Shown here one piece after another: positions 35,605 to 44,345 of a stretch of DNA of 64,000 nt (within the stretch, counting starts at the first letter, position 1; every line of letters starts with the position of its first letter). Under the pieces are notes generated by a model. The model was not told the DNA's origin. It did no database searches and saw only the letters and a list, made by a program, of their open reading frames with translations. The stretch is from Sulfuricella sp035530375 (GTDB taxonomy: Bacteria > Pseudomonadota > Gammaproteobacteria > Burkholderiales > Sulfuricellaceae). The translations under genes were made by a program, and so were the position numbers. The stretch is taken from positions 1 through 64,000 of the forward strand of contig DATKUY010000007.1 of assembly GCA_035530375.1 (NCBI GenBank), read 5' to 3'.

Positions 35605-37209
35605 ATGCCGGAGCTGATTCTCGGTATCGACGGCGAGACTCATCGTATCTCTTTCGAGCCTGGTTCCTCCGTCCGCGACATCCTGGATGCGACCGATTTC
35701 CGCGTGCGTTCCGGCTGCCGCGGCTTGGGCGCATGCGGCCTGTGCCGTGTGCGCGTGACCGGGGGAGAATCCGGCGTGCCGACGCAGAACGAGCGCCTGC
35801 ACCTGCCGCCTGAACTGCTCTCCCAAGGCGTGAGGCTGGCCTGCCAGATCAGCCCGCGGCACGATTTGCACATCGAAATCCTCAACCCCGCGCCGCCGTC
35901 GAACTGGAAGTCCACCCCGGATGCGGCGTTGCTGCACAATGTCCGCGATCAGCAGCGGGAAGGGCGGCTGTTGCCGCCGGGAATCAAGCATCCGTGCGGC
36001 GTGGCGGTGGATCTGGGCACGACCCACCTGTGCCTGTCGCTGTTCGACCTGACCAATGGCCGCTGGCTGGCGGATCGGATGGGACGCAACCCGCAAGCCA
36101 ATTTTGGCGCAGACGTGGTGACCCGCCTCGCGGCGGCGGTCGAGTCCCCTGACGCGGCACGGGAGATGAGCCGGCTGGTGGTGGCGGCGATCGGAGAGGG
36201 GCTGCTCGATATCGCCACGCGCGAGGGTTTCGACCTGCGTCGCATCGTCTACGTCACGCTGGTAGGCAACACGGCGATGCTGGCCCTGCTTTCGGGGCGC
36301 AATTCCGGGCTGCTGTTGCAGCCGGACTACTGGACCCGGCCGGTGGACTGCCTGCCGCTGAAAACCTCGGACTGGACGGACGACTGGGGAGTCAACCCGG
36401 TGGCAGCGGTCGAGGTGGTCGCCCCGCTGGCGGGGTTTGTCGGCTCCGACTTGCTGGCCGGCCTGGTGGCGACGCGCCTCGTCGAAGAGGAGGCGCCGGC
36501 GTTGTTCATCGATTTCGGTACCAATTCCGAGATCGCGCTGTGGAGCGGCGAAGCATTGTGGGTGACCTCGGCTGCGGGCGGGCCGGCTTTCGAAAGCAGC
36601 GGCATAGGATGCGGGGCGCCGGCGGAAAGCGGCGCGGTGTTCCGGGTGACGCTGGGCGAGGATGGCGGCGTGGTCTGTCGGATCATCGGCGACGACCGCG
36701 CCAAGGGGTTGTGCGGTTCCGGGTTGGTGGACCTGATCGCGCGCCTGCTCGAAACCGGACGGTTGACCCCGGCCGGCAAGTTTGCCGGCGGCGAGGCCGG
36801 CTTCACTTTCAATGCGGGTGAAGCGGTGATGACCCTGACCAAGGGCGATGTGGATATGCTGCAGCGTGCCAAGGCCGCCATTGGAGCCGGTGTCCGGGCA
36901 TTATGCGACAGCGCCGGGGTGAGCGTCGGGCAGTTGCGGCGGGTGTGCGTCGGCGGGGCGTTCGGGCGCTATCTCGATGTCGGCAGCGCCCAGGCAATCG
37001 GGCTGCTGCCGGTATTGCCGCAGGCAGTGGTGGAGCTTGCCGGCAATACTGCGCTGGCCGGCTGCTGCGACGTCATGCTGTCGTCGCTGGCGGCACAGCG
37101 GCTGGAACGGCTGCGCGGTTGCGCCCAGTTGCTTAATTTGGCCAGGTATCCCGGTTTCGAGGATGCGTTTTTTGAAAACCTTTACCTTCAGCCGATGCGG
37201 GAGGGGTGA
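35605..37209 (+). CDS. Corrinoid-activating ASKHA-domain ferredoxin (RACo/RamA-like)
   Basis: The 534-residue protein has an N-terminal [2Fe-2S] domain with Cys38, Cys44, Cys47 and Cys80 (SGCRGLGACGLCRV...LACQ), a linker, and an ASKHA-type ATPase domain (VAVDLGTTHLCLSLFDL, TLVGNTAML, IDFGTNSEIALW, CVGGAFGRYLDVG). This matches the reductive activators of corrinoid proteins, which return Co(II) to Co(I) with ATP. Encoded directly behind a corrinoid protein and methyltransferase, it completes a methyl-transfer module. Confidence 0.92.
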   Translation: MPELILGIDGETHRISFEPGSSVRDILDATDFRVRSGCRGLGACGLCRVRVTGGESGVPTQNERLHLPPELLSQGVRLACQISPRHDLHIEILNPAPPSNWKSTPDAALLHNVRDQQREGRLLPPGIKHPCGVAVDLGTTHLCLSLFDLTNGRWLADRMGRNPQANFGADVVTRLAAAVESPDAAREMSRLVVAAIGEGLLDIATREGFDLRRIVYVTLVGNTAMLALLSGRNSGLLLQPDYWTRPVDCLPLKTSDWTDDWGVNPVAAVEVVAPLAGFVGSDLLAGLVATRLVEEEAPALFIDFGTNSEIALWSGEALWVTSAAGGPAFESSGIGCGAPAESGAVFRVTLGEDGGVVCRIIGDDRAKGLCGSGLVDLIARLLETGRLTPAGKFAGGEAGFTFNAGEAVMTLTKGDVDMLQRAKAAIGAGVRALCDSAGVSVGQLRRVCVGGAFGRYLDVGSAQAIGLLPVLPQAVVELAGNTALAGCCDVMLSSLAAQRLERLRGCAQLLNLARYPGFEDAFFENLYLQPMREG

Positions 37210-38648
37210 TGGGCAAACCGTTTGCCGGGCAAAAGGAATACTTCGACGCCGTGATCAGGACGGCGCAATACGTTGCGGGCCTGACCAGCGACCGGGATAT
37301 CTGGACGGAACTGGGGAAGGTGATTACCCGTTTCTTCGGTGCGGATCTCGTCGCCTTTGCCGGACGGCGCCCGGACGGCAGAATCGTCATTCATTCCTGC
37401 AGCGCGGCCGACGAGTCTTTATGCCCCGGCTTGGCAGGAACGGCGGAGGAAATCATCGACCAAGTGCTGGAAAGCGGTTTTCTGGCGAGTGAAACGCTGA
37501 AGTTGCCGCAGCCCTGTTCGATTGCCTTCCTGCCGCTGGCCGAGGGTCGTCGCACGGCGACCGTGATGTTGGTTGGGCACCGTAGCGCGGAGTCGCTGCC
37601 GAGGAATCTGCTCAACGTCTATCTCGCCGTGGCGGGGCTGTTCGATACCACACTGGCCCGCATCGCCTCGGAGCGCCGCTTCCTCAGCATGGCGGACAAC
37701 GTTCCGGAAATGCTCTACCAGATGTTGCGCTACCCCGGCGGCAAGGCCCGTTTCACCTATGTCAGCAAGGGGTCCCGCGAGGTGCTGGGGCTGCCGCCTG
37801 ACGAACTGCTGGCCGATGCAACGGTGTTTGGCGGCGCGTTCCATGCCGAGGATCGGGAAGCCTACGAAACGGCGCTGGCCCGGTGCGAGGCGGGCGGCAT
37901 GCGCCTCAACCAGGCGTTCCGCTGGATCGGGCGGGCGGGAGAGTGCAGGCATATCCTGCTCAACGCCATGCCGGTCATGCAGGAGGACGGCAGCGTGGTG
38001 TGGGACGGCGCCGCTCAGGATATCACCGAGCGCGAGCGGATCGAGGAAGAGCGCAAACGCAACTTGCTCAAACTGGGGAAGAGCCTGGAGGAGACCGTCC
38101 AGGCGATTGCGGCCACCATCGAGATGCGCGACCCGTATACCGCCGGCCACCAGCGACGCGTCGCCGCGCTCGCCCGGCGCATCGCCGAGGAAATGCACCT
38201 GCCATCGGAGGAAATTCACGGCATCTATCTTACGGCCACCATCCACGATATCGGCAAGATCCATATCCCCGCCGAGATACTGAGCTTTCCCGGCAAGCTG
38301 GGGGAGATCGAGTACGCCCTGATCAAGGTGCATGCCCAGGCCGGCTACGAGATTCTGAAGAACGTCGAATTTCCCTGGCCGGTGGCGCAGATGGTGTACC
38401 AGCACCATGAGCATCTCGACGGCAGCGGCTATCCGCGCGGGCTGAAGGGCGACGAGATCATGCTCGGCGCGCGGATCGTGTGTGTTGCCGACGTGGTTGA
38501 ATCAATGGCCTCATATCGCCCTTACCGGCCGGGGCTGGGGGTGAGGAAGGCGCTGGCGGAAATCAGGAAGAACCGCGGCAAGCTTTACGACGCCGCAGCG
38601 GTGGGTGCGTGCCTGAAGCTTTTCAAAGAGGGGTACGAATTCGAGTGA
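37209..38648 (+). CDS. GAF-PAS-HD-GYP cyclic di-GMP phosphodiesterase-like protein
   Basis: The 479-residue protein has a GAF-like N-terminal domain (residues 1-155), a PAS domain (about 165-285, ending DITERERIEEERK) and a C-terminal HD-GYP domain with ATIHDIGKIHIP and HHEHLDGSGYPRGL. HD-GYP enzymes degrade cyclic di-GMP. The ATG at 37209 overlaps the upstream stop (TGATG), so it is coupled to the methyl-transfer operon and may link methyl-substrate state to second-messenger signalling. The extreme 3' end lies in a short repeat shared with the murI end. Confidence 0.9.
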   Translation: MGKPFAGQKEYFDAVIRTAQYVAGLTSDRDIWTELGKVITRFFGADLVAFAGRRPDGRIVIHSCSAADESLCPGLAGTAEEIIDQVLESGFLASETLKLPQPCSIAFLPLAEGRRTATVMLVGHRSAESLPRNLLNVYLAVAGLFDTTLARIASERRFLSMADNVPEMLYQMLRYPGGKARFTYVSKGSREVLGLPPDELLADATVFGGAFHAEDREAYETALARCEAGGMRLNQAFRWIGRAGECRHILLNAMPVMQEDGSVVWDGAAQDITERERIEEERKRNLLKLGKSLEETVQAIAATIEMRDPYTAGHQRRVAALARRIAEEMHLPSEEIHGIYLTATIHDIGKIHIPAEILSFPGKLGEIEYALIKVHAQAGYEILKNVEFPWPVAQMVYQHHEHLDGSGYPRGLKGDEIMLGARIVCVADVVESMASYRPYRPGLGVRKALAEIRKNRGKLYDAAAVGACLKLFKEGYEFE

Positions 38649-38651
38649 CCG

Positions 38652-38729
38652 CTACCACTTCACGACATGTACATTCGACAGCGTTCGCCGATGGCCTGGA
38701 ACCGCAACGGCATGCGTTGCGGGTTGGCC
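38652..38729 (-). pseudogene. Decayed 3' fragment of murI
   Basis: The sequence matches the 3' end of murI (42673-42799) closely, including the stop and the last codons (V-K-W-stop) and the PLRFQxIGER stretch. It lacks about 16 bp and about 33 bp internally and is therefore frameshifted. It lies just beyond the HD-GYP stop codon, and the shared region begins TTCGAGTGACC in both copies. This marks a past duplication or insertion spanning 38.7-42.7 kb. Confidence 0.85.
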
Positions 38730-38736
38730 GGGTTCA

Positions 38737-39177
38737 TTAGCTATTCCGGGCTGCATCCTTGGCAAGGATGAACTGCGCCAGGAGCTTGTCGGTATGGAGG
38801 ATGTGGTCTACCAGCCAGTTGTGGAGGAAGGGGAGCAGCACCTCGCGCGATATCCGCTTGCCGTTGAGCAAGTCACCGCGCAGTGTCACGATCCGCTTCG
38901 AAAAATTGCGATGCTGCAGCAGGTGCTCTTCCGCCTCCGCACTTGCTTCGGCGTCATAGGCGTAGCGCTTGATCAGCTCCTCCTCGGTTTCGAAATGATA
39001 GATGGCGTAGGCCAGGAGGTCGCGCGTGATCTGCTCGAGGAGGCGGCTACCGTGCTCGCCGGCCAGCTTGGTGTTGGCGTCGTTGAGAAGGCTGACGAGC
39101 ACCTTGTGCTGGTCGTCGATCACGGCAACGCCGGTCTGCAGTGAATCGTTCCATTCAATCGGGTTATCGGCGTGCAT
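38737..39177 (-). CDS. Bacteriohemerythrin
   Basis: The 146-residue four-helix protein has the haemerythrin ligand pattern: DDQHKVLVSLLND, then YHFETEEELI (His and Glu), HLLQHRNF (His) and NWLVDHILHTDKLL (HxxxD). It binds O2 at a di-iron centre and may store or sense oxygen. It lies 39 nt downstream of a large PAS-GGDEF-EAL gene on the same strand, suggesting an oxygen-linked cyclic di-GMP unit. The murI fragment lies beyond its stop. Confidence 0.93.
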   Translation of the reverse strand: MHADNPIEWNDSLQTGVAVIDDQHKVLVSLLNDANTKLAGEHGSRLLEQITRDLLAYAIYHFETEEELIKRYAYDAEASAEAEEHLLQHRNFSKRIVTLRGDLLNGKRISREVLLPFLHNWLVDHILHTDKLLAQFILAKDAARNS

Positions 39178-39216
39178 GAGAGTGCTCCCGGCGGTTGCTC
39201 CAATATTTGCGCCGCT

Positions 39217-42200
39217 TCATGCGGCCCCCTTTTTTTTCGACCAGGTGGGGCTAGGCCGGAAGTCGCGCACCCAGGCGGGAACATCGGCGGCCTCCATCGG
39301 CGGCGCCAGGGCATAGCCCTGCATTACGTCGCAGCCGAGTTCCAGCAGCCGCACTATCTGCTCGGGCGTCTCGACGCCTTCGGCGACGACTGAGCGCTGG
39401 AAAGCCGCGCCGAGCCCGATGACTCCCTGCACGACGGCGAGATTTTCCGCATCGGTGAGCATGCCACCGACGAAGGTTTTGTCGATCTTGATCTCCTGCG
39501 CGGGAACGTGACGTAAATAGTGTAGAGACGAATAGCCGGTGCCGAAATCGTCGATGGCGAAGCGCACACCGAGCGACTGGCACGCGCCGATCACCCGGCG
39601 CAGCGTATCCAGCTCTTTTAGTGCAGACGACTCGACGATTTCGATCGTCAGACGCTCATGTGCCACTTCGGGATACTCGGCCAGGAGGGTACCAAGCTGG
39701 CCGGCAAAATCCGGTTCCTGCAGCTGCTGGATGAAGGCATTCACGCTGATATGCAGGTCGATGCCGTTCCTGTGCCAGGCGGCCACTTGCCGCAGCGCTT
39801 CGTGAACCACCCATTTGCCGACAATCGGCGCCATCTCGTCCATCTCGATGAGAGGTAGGAACTCGGCAGGAGTCAGCAGCCCCAGCAGCGGGTTGTCCCA
39901 ACGGATCAGCGCCTCGACGCCGAGGACCCGCCCGCGCCGGCAGTCCACCTTGGGCTGATAGAACAGGCGGAACTGGCCGTTGTCGAGTGCGCTCTTGATC
40001 CGCCGCAGCGTGTCGTGGCGCGCCTTGATGCGTCGCTCGATGCGCGAATCCAATAACTGGAAGCGGTTTTTGCCCGCCTGCTTGGCGGCATACATGGCAT
40101 GGTCGGCAAAGCCCAGCAGGGTATCCGGTTCCAGGCTGTCGCGCGGGAAGATGGCGACGCCAATGCTTGCGGAGATGCCCCGTTGCAAAGTGTTCTGGAG
40201 CGAATATGGCGCGGCGATCATCTTTAGCGTCCGGTTGAGTATGCTCTGACATTCTTCGTCGTCGGCGAGTCCCGAAAGCAGTAGGACGAACTCGTCCCCG
40301 CCAAGCCGCGCCACGGTATCCCCGCCGCGAACAGTCGACTTGAGGCGTTCCGCGACCTCGACCAGCAGCCTGTCCCCCGCTTCGTGGCCCAGGGTGTCGT
40401 TGACCTGCTTGAAGCCGTCGAGGTCGAGATAGCACACGGCCAGCATCGTTTCGGTACGCTGGTTCTGGGCGATGCTCTGCTGTAGCCGGTCAGAAAGCAA
40501 GCGTCGATTGGGCAGATGCGTCAGCGAGTCGTAGTGGGCGATCTGCTCCAGGTGCTCCTCGTGCCTTTTCCGCTCCGTGATGTCGTGAACGATGGTGATG
40601 ACGCAGGGTTCCTTGCCGATGTCTACAACTCTGCCCGATATCGAAACGTCTCGCTCGGTGCCGTCCTTGAGGCGGAAGACCGTCTCGTAGTCGATGACCT
40701 CGCCATGTTCCCTAAGCTGGCTTTCCCAGCGTTTCCGGTTTTCGCTGTTGTGGCATAGCGAGAGGTCTCTGGTGAGAATCGAGCGTCCGACCGCTTCCTC
40801 GGCGGTGTAGCCGGTATACGCCGCGAAACTTCTGCTTATGGACAGCAGGACTCCGTCCGCCAGCCGGGAAATGAAGGTGGGGTCGGGGGCGAGATCGAAA
40901 ATGGCGGCAAGCTTCGCTTCTGACCTGCGCAGAGCGTCGTCCATGCGCTTGCGTTCGGTGATATCCCGTGCCGCGGCGTACACCATCCGCCTGCCGTCGA
41001 TCTCGACGCCCGTGGCGCTGATCTCCATGTCGATGAGATGGCCGTCGCGGTGGCGGTGCTGCGTTTCCAGCACGGTGCTGGAATTCCTCAGGCGCGCGAC
41101 GCTTTCCTGCAGTTCCGGCTTGGGCAGCCGCGCGTCCCACTGCGTTACGTTCATCGATTGCATCTCTTGCTGCGAATAGCCGAGCATTCGACAGAACGAG
41201 TCGCTCACCTGGATCACGTTGCCGTCCGTATCCATGATATGGATGCCGTCGCTCGACGCCTGCAACAGCATCCGGTTCTTCTCGCTCTCCCTGAGCATGG
41301 CCTTCTCTGTCTGTTTGCGCTCGGTGATGTCGCGGATGAATGCGCTGAATTCGTACTTGTCCCCGGTCTTGATCGGGGTGATTGCCAGTTCGACCAAAAA
41401 CTCATGGCCGTCGCGGTGCAGGGCCGTTGTTTCGACGCGCGAATTCAGCATGCGTCCTTCGCCGCCGGCAAGGAAACGTGTCAGCCCGCTGACATGTCCG
41501 TCGCGGTGCCGGGGCGGAATGATGGTTTCGTGCAACATCCGGCCGACGGCTTCCGCGCGCGACCAGCCGAAGGTCTTCTCCGCATTGCCGTTCCAGTCGG
41601 TGATGATGCCTTTGGAATTCATCATTACTACGGCATCGAGCGCGGTTTCGAGGATGCCCTGCAATTTCCTGTGGCTCTCTTCGTCCGCTCTGAGCGTGCG
41701 CCGGGTGATACGGTAGCCGATGATCAGAATGGCGATCATCACCAGCGTCACCAGGGAAAAGCTGATGCTGCCGCGGACGACGCTATCGGAGACTTGGGCA
41801 TTGATCCTGTCTCGTTCCTCGTGCACCGGGTCGGTCACGCTATTCAAGGCGACCCGCATCAGTTCGAGGAATCTCATGTCCTGCTCGGAAGCGGAAACCG
41901 GCTTGCCCTTGCGCCGTGCCGCGATGGCATGGTCTATTTTGCTGAAATGGTTCTGCTGGAGGCTTGCCAAGTGAACTACTTTCGGCAGTAGTTCGGGAAA
42001 GCGTTTCGAGATCGATGCTTTGATATCTTCCAGTTGTCGCACTACGCGCTCGCGGTTGATGCCGTTTTCGGAAGGCACCAGATATTCTTGCTCCCCGCTG
42101 TTCAGGTATCTGTTTTGCGCGAGTTCCAGCGCCTGCAGGTCCGAGAACCAGTGCTCGGCGTAAAACAGTATCTGGCCGGTTTTTTCTTCATCTTCTTCGG

Positions 42201-42318
42201 CATCGACGACGAAAGACGCGTTATAGGTAAAAAACAGTATCCCCGCCAACAGGAACAGGCCGACGATCAACGACGGGATGAAGATTCGATAACGCGGTAG
42301 TATTAGGTCATACCTCAT
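39217..42318 (-). CDS. Membrane PAS-GGDEF-EAL dual-domain signalling protein
   Basis: The 1,033-residue protein has a first membrane helix (about 12-32), a helical periplasmic region to about residue 180 (CHASE3-like), a second membrane helix (about 185-205), three PAS/PAC domains each ending in DITERK, a GGDEF domain (RLGGDEF with RGGD inhibitory site) and an EAL domain with VEALIRW, EIVESSAL, DDFGTGYSS and KIDKTFV motifs. Both cyclic di-GMP synthesis and breakdown motifs look intact. The downstream bacteriohemerythrin suggests oxygen or redox sensing by the PAS domains. Confidence 0.92.
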   Translation of the reverse strand: MRYDLILPRYRIFIPSLIVGLFLLAGILFFTYNASFVVDAEEDEEKTGQILFYAEHWFSDLQALELAQNRYLNSGEQEYLVPSENGINRERVVRQLEDIKASISKRFPELLPKVVHLASLQQNHFSKIDHAIAARRKGKPVSASEQDMRFLELMRVALNSVTDPVHEERDRINAQVSDSVVRGSISFSLVTLVMIAILIIGYRITRRTLRADEESHRKLQGILETALDAVVMMNSKGIITDWNGNAEKTFGWSRAEAVGRMLHETIIPPRHRDGHVSGLTRFLAGGEGRMLNSRVETTALHRDGHEFLVELAITPIKTGDKYEFSAFIRDITERKQTEKAMLRESEKNRMLLQASSDGIHIMDTDGNVIQVSDSFCRMLGYSQQEMQSMNVTQWDARLPKPELQESVARLRNSSTVLETQHRHRDGHLIDMEISATGVEIDGRRMVYAAARDITERKRMDDALRRSEAKLAAIFDLAPDPTFISRLADGVLLSISRSFAAYTGYTAEEAVGRSILTRDLSLCHNSENRKRWESQLREHGEVIDYETVFRLKDGTERDVSISGRVVDIGKEPCVITIVHDITERKRHEEHLEQIAHYDSLTHLPNRRLLSDRLQQSIAQNQRTETMLAVCYLDLDGFKQVNDTLGHEAGDRLLVEVAERLKSTVRGGDTVARLGGDEFVLLLSGLADDEECQSILNRTLKMIAAPYSLQNTLQRGISASIGVAIFPRDSLEPDTLLGFADHAMYAAKQAGKNRFQLLDSRIERRIKARHDTLRRIKSALDNGQFRLFYQPKVDCRRGRVLGVEALIRWDNPLLGLLTPAEFLPLIEMDEMAPIVGKWVVHEALRQVAAWHRNGIDLHISVNAFIQQLQEPDFAGQLGTLLAEYPEVAHERLTIEIVESSALKELDTLRRVIGACQSLGVRFAIDDFGTGYSSLHYLRHVPAQEIKIDKTFVGGMLTDAENLAVVQGVIGLGAAFQRSVVAEGVETPEQIVRLLELGCDVMQGYALAPPMEAADVPAWVRDFRPSPTWSKKKGAA

Positions 42319-42339
42319 AGCCCGATGCTATACCTCATA
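42310..42339 (-). repeat. Two 10-bp direct repeats at the start of the GGDEF-EAL gene
   Basis: ATACCTCATA occurs at 42310-42319 and 42330-42339, spaced 20 bp. On the minus strand each copy contains an ATGAGGTAT start-like sequence. The upstream copy begins a 7-codon frame whose TGA overlaps the true ATG. This could be an operator pair or a short leader peptide. Confidence 0.35.
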
Positions 42340-42672
42340 AACGTGGATTTTCCGCGCCGTCGCAGCGCTCAGACCGGCTGCCGGCTGAAACCGACTCGAC
42401 ATTATCGACGGCGGCCTCTTGGCAGAATGAGTGGCGGGTTTGACACGAACACGCAATAAATAGCGGCAGCTTCGTTTTCGAGCTTGCCCCTTGGAACCGG
42501 AAGTGGTTACAAGGCTCTGATTGTCCCCGATGTTTTGATAAATTGGGCTTTGAATTCATTCGGCCAAGTCAGTAATTAAAGGCTCTGGAATGAAAAAGGA
42601 GCTGATTATTTTATCATTTTTTGAACAATTAATGCCGGTTTGATGGTTCAGGCGGGGGAGTTCGAGTGACCG
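42319..42672. other. Intergenic region between GGDEF-EAL gene and murI
   Basis: About 350 bp. It holds the promoter side of the GGDEF-EAL gene and an AT-rich part near 42600-42640, but no supported gene. The end adjoining murI starts the TTCGAGTGACC stretch that is repeated at 38640. Confidence 0.4.
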
Positions 42673-43479
42673 CTACCACTTCACGACATGCACATTCGAC
42701 AGCGTTCGTCCGAGGAAGCGCTCGCCGATAGTCTGGAACCGTAGCGGCACATCGGTGACATAGAATTCGTAATGTGGCGGCGTGCGTTGCGGATTGGCCA
42801 GGTGCATTTCGGCGAGCAGCGCGGCGGTTTCCTCCGCCATGGCCTCTGCCGAGTCCACCAGCCGCACCCCGCTACCGACCACTTCCTGCAACAGCGGCTT
42901 GAGCAGGGGGTAGTGGGTGCAACCCAGCACCAGGGTGTCGATATCCTGGGCCAGTACCGGCTTGAGGTATTCCTGAGCGGTCAGCCGCGTGACCGGGTGG
43001 TCGAGCCAGCCTTCTTCCACCAGCGGCACGAACAGCGGGCAGGCTTGGGAAAAAATCCGCGCATCCGGCTCGTATTGGTGGATCGCCCGCGCATAGGCGT
43101 TGCTGTTGATGGTGGTGGGGGTGCCGATGACGCCTACCTGTTTTTTGGTCGAGGTGGCGATAGCGCCGAGCGCGCCGGCATCGATCACGTCCAGCACCGG
43201 CACCGGGGAAAGGTCTTTCACTATCTGTGAAGCCACGGCTGCCATGGTGTTGCAGGCGACGACCAGCAGCTTGACCTCCTTGGCGAGCAGGAATTCGGCG
43301 ATCTGTGTGGTGTAGTGGGCGATGGTTTCGACCGATTTGACGCCGTAGGGTACGCGTGCGGTATCACCGAAATAGACGATATTCTCGAATGGCAGGCGTT
43401 CCATCAGGGCGCGCACTACGGTGAGTCCTCCTACGCCGGAGTCGAACACACCAATGGGGTTGCTTGGGCTGGGATTCAT
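42673..43479 (-). CDS. murI: Glutamate racemase
   Basis: The 268-residue enzyme makes D-glutamate for peptidoglycan. VFDSGVGGLTVVRAL holds the conserved Asp and Ser; ACNTMAA and GCTHYPLL hold the two catalytic cysteines. The ATG at 43479 gives the usual N-terminal length; a GTG 8 codons upstream is possible, and neither has a strong Shine-Dalgarno. Its 3' end is duplicated as a decayed fragment at 38652-38729. Confidence 0.95.
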   Translation of the reverse strand: MNPSPSNPIGVFDSGVGGLTVVRALMERLPFENIVYFGDTARVPYGVKSVETIAHYTTQIAEFLLAKEVKLLVVACNTMAAVASQIVKDLSPVPVLDVIDAGALGAIATSTKKQVGVIGTPTTINSNAYARAIHQYEPDARIFSQACPLFVPLVEEGWLDHPVTRLTAQEYLKPVLAQDIDTLVLGCTHYPLLKPLLQEVVGSGVRLVDSAEAMAEETAALLAEMHLANPQRTPPHYEFYVTDVPLRFQTIGERFLGRTLSNVHVVKW

Positions 43480-43637
43480 AGGGAGGGGTATAAAATTTTC
43501 CACGAAAGCAGGCTGTCATTCTGATGGCTCCGGTAGCCCCGGTCAAGATGCCGGAATTTGGCCGGATTATGGCTTTTGCCGTAAAATTGAAAAAAGTTGA
43601 CGTGGGACAATTAAATTTTAAGGGGTGTATTCGGGTA

Positions 43638-44345
43638 ATGGTTAATTCAAGAAACTGTTTGTTTGCATTGCTGGTTTGTCTGGCGGGGATTTCGGCAAGC
43701 GCGTCTGCTACCGATAAACCGGCGGCCAAGCCACCGGCGATTAAGGCCGACATGGAAACCGGGCGCCAGATCAATGGCGTGTGCGCGGGTTGCCACGGCG
43801 ATTCTGGTCAGGGTGGCAAGAAAGGCGTGTATCCTCGACTGGCTGGTCAGCATGCAGAATATCTGGCGGAGCAGTTGCACAAGTTCAAGGAGCGCAAGCG
43901 AATCAACATCCCGATGTTTCCTTACACGGAGGAGCGGGAACTGCCGGACGAGGATATTATCAATATCTCAGCCTATCTTTCTTCCCTTAAGCTTGAAACT
44001 CAACTGCCAGTATTCAAGGAAACTGACGATGCGCTGACTCGTCTGCTGGCAGTGGATAAAGTGCTCAATATTCCTCGTTCCGAGGGGGATGTAGAGGCGG
44101 GGGCCAAGCTTTACAAAGAACAGTGCGCTTCCGCCTGCCACGGGCAAACCGGAATGGGTAAGCGCAACGTGCCCATGCTCGCCGGGCAGTATACGAGCTA
44201 CCTGAAGCGTCAGATCGACAAGTTTATCAAGGGTGAGCGTATCCATGACGAGGATGCCGAAGATCGCACCAAGGAAACCCTGAATCTCCTCAAGCCTGAA
44301 GAAATCCGCGATATTCTGGCTTATCTGACTACGCTCGACGACTGA
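43638..44345 (+). CDS. Diheme cytochrome c (c4-like) with one CX3CH haem site
   Basis: The 235-residue protein has a signal peptide (residues 1-24) and two cytochrome c folds. The first haem motif is normal (Cys49, Cys52, His53: CAGCH). The second reads CASACH (Cys163, Cys167, His168), a CX3CH spacing instead of CXXCH. The PMFPYTEERELPDEDI and NVPMLAGQ stretches contain the distal Met regions. It would be a periplasmic or membrane-attached electron carrier. Its 3' end overlaps queG by 17 nt on the opposite strand. Confidence 0.9.
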   Translation: MVNSRNCLFALLVCLAGISASASATDKPAAKPPAIKADMETGRQINGVCAGCHGDSGQGGKKGVYPRLAGQHAEYLAEQLHKFKERKRINIPMFPYTEERELPDEDIINISAYLSSLKLETQLPVFKETDDALTRLLAVDKVLNIPRSEGDVEAGAKLYKEQCASACHGQTGMGKRNVPMLAGQYTSYLKRQIDKFIKGERIHDEDAEDRTKETLNLLKPEEIRDILAYLTTLDD

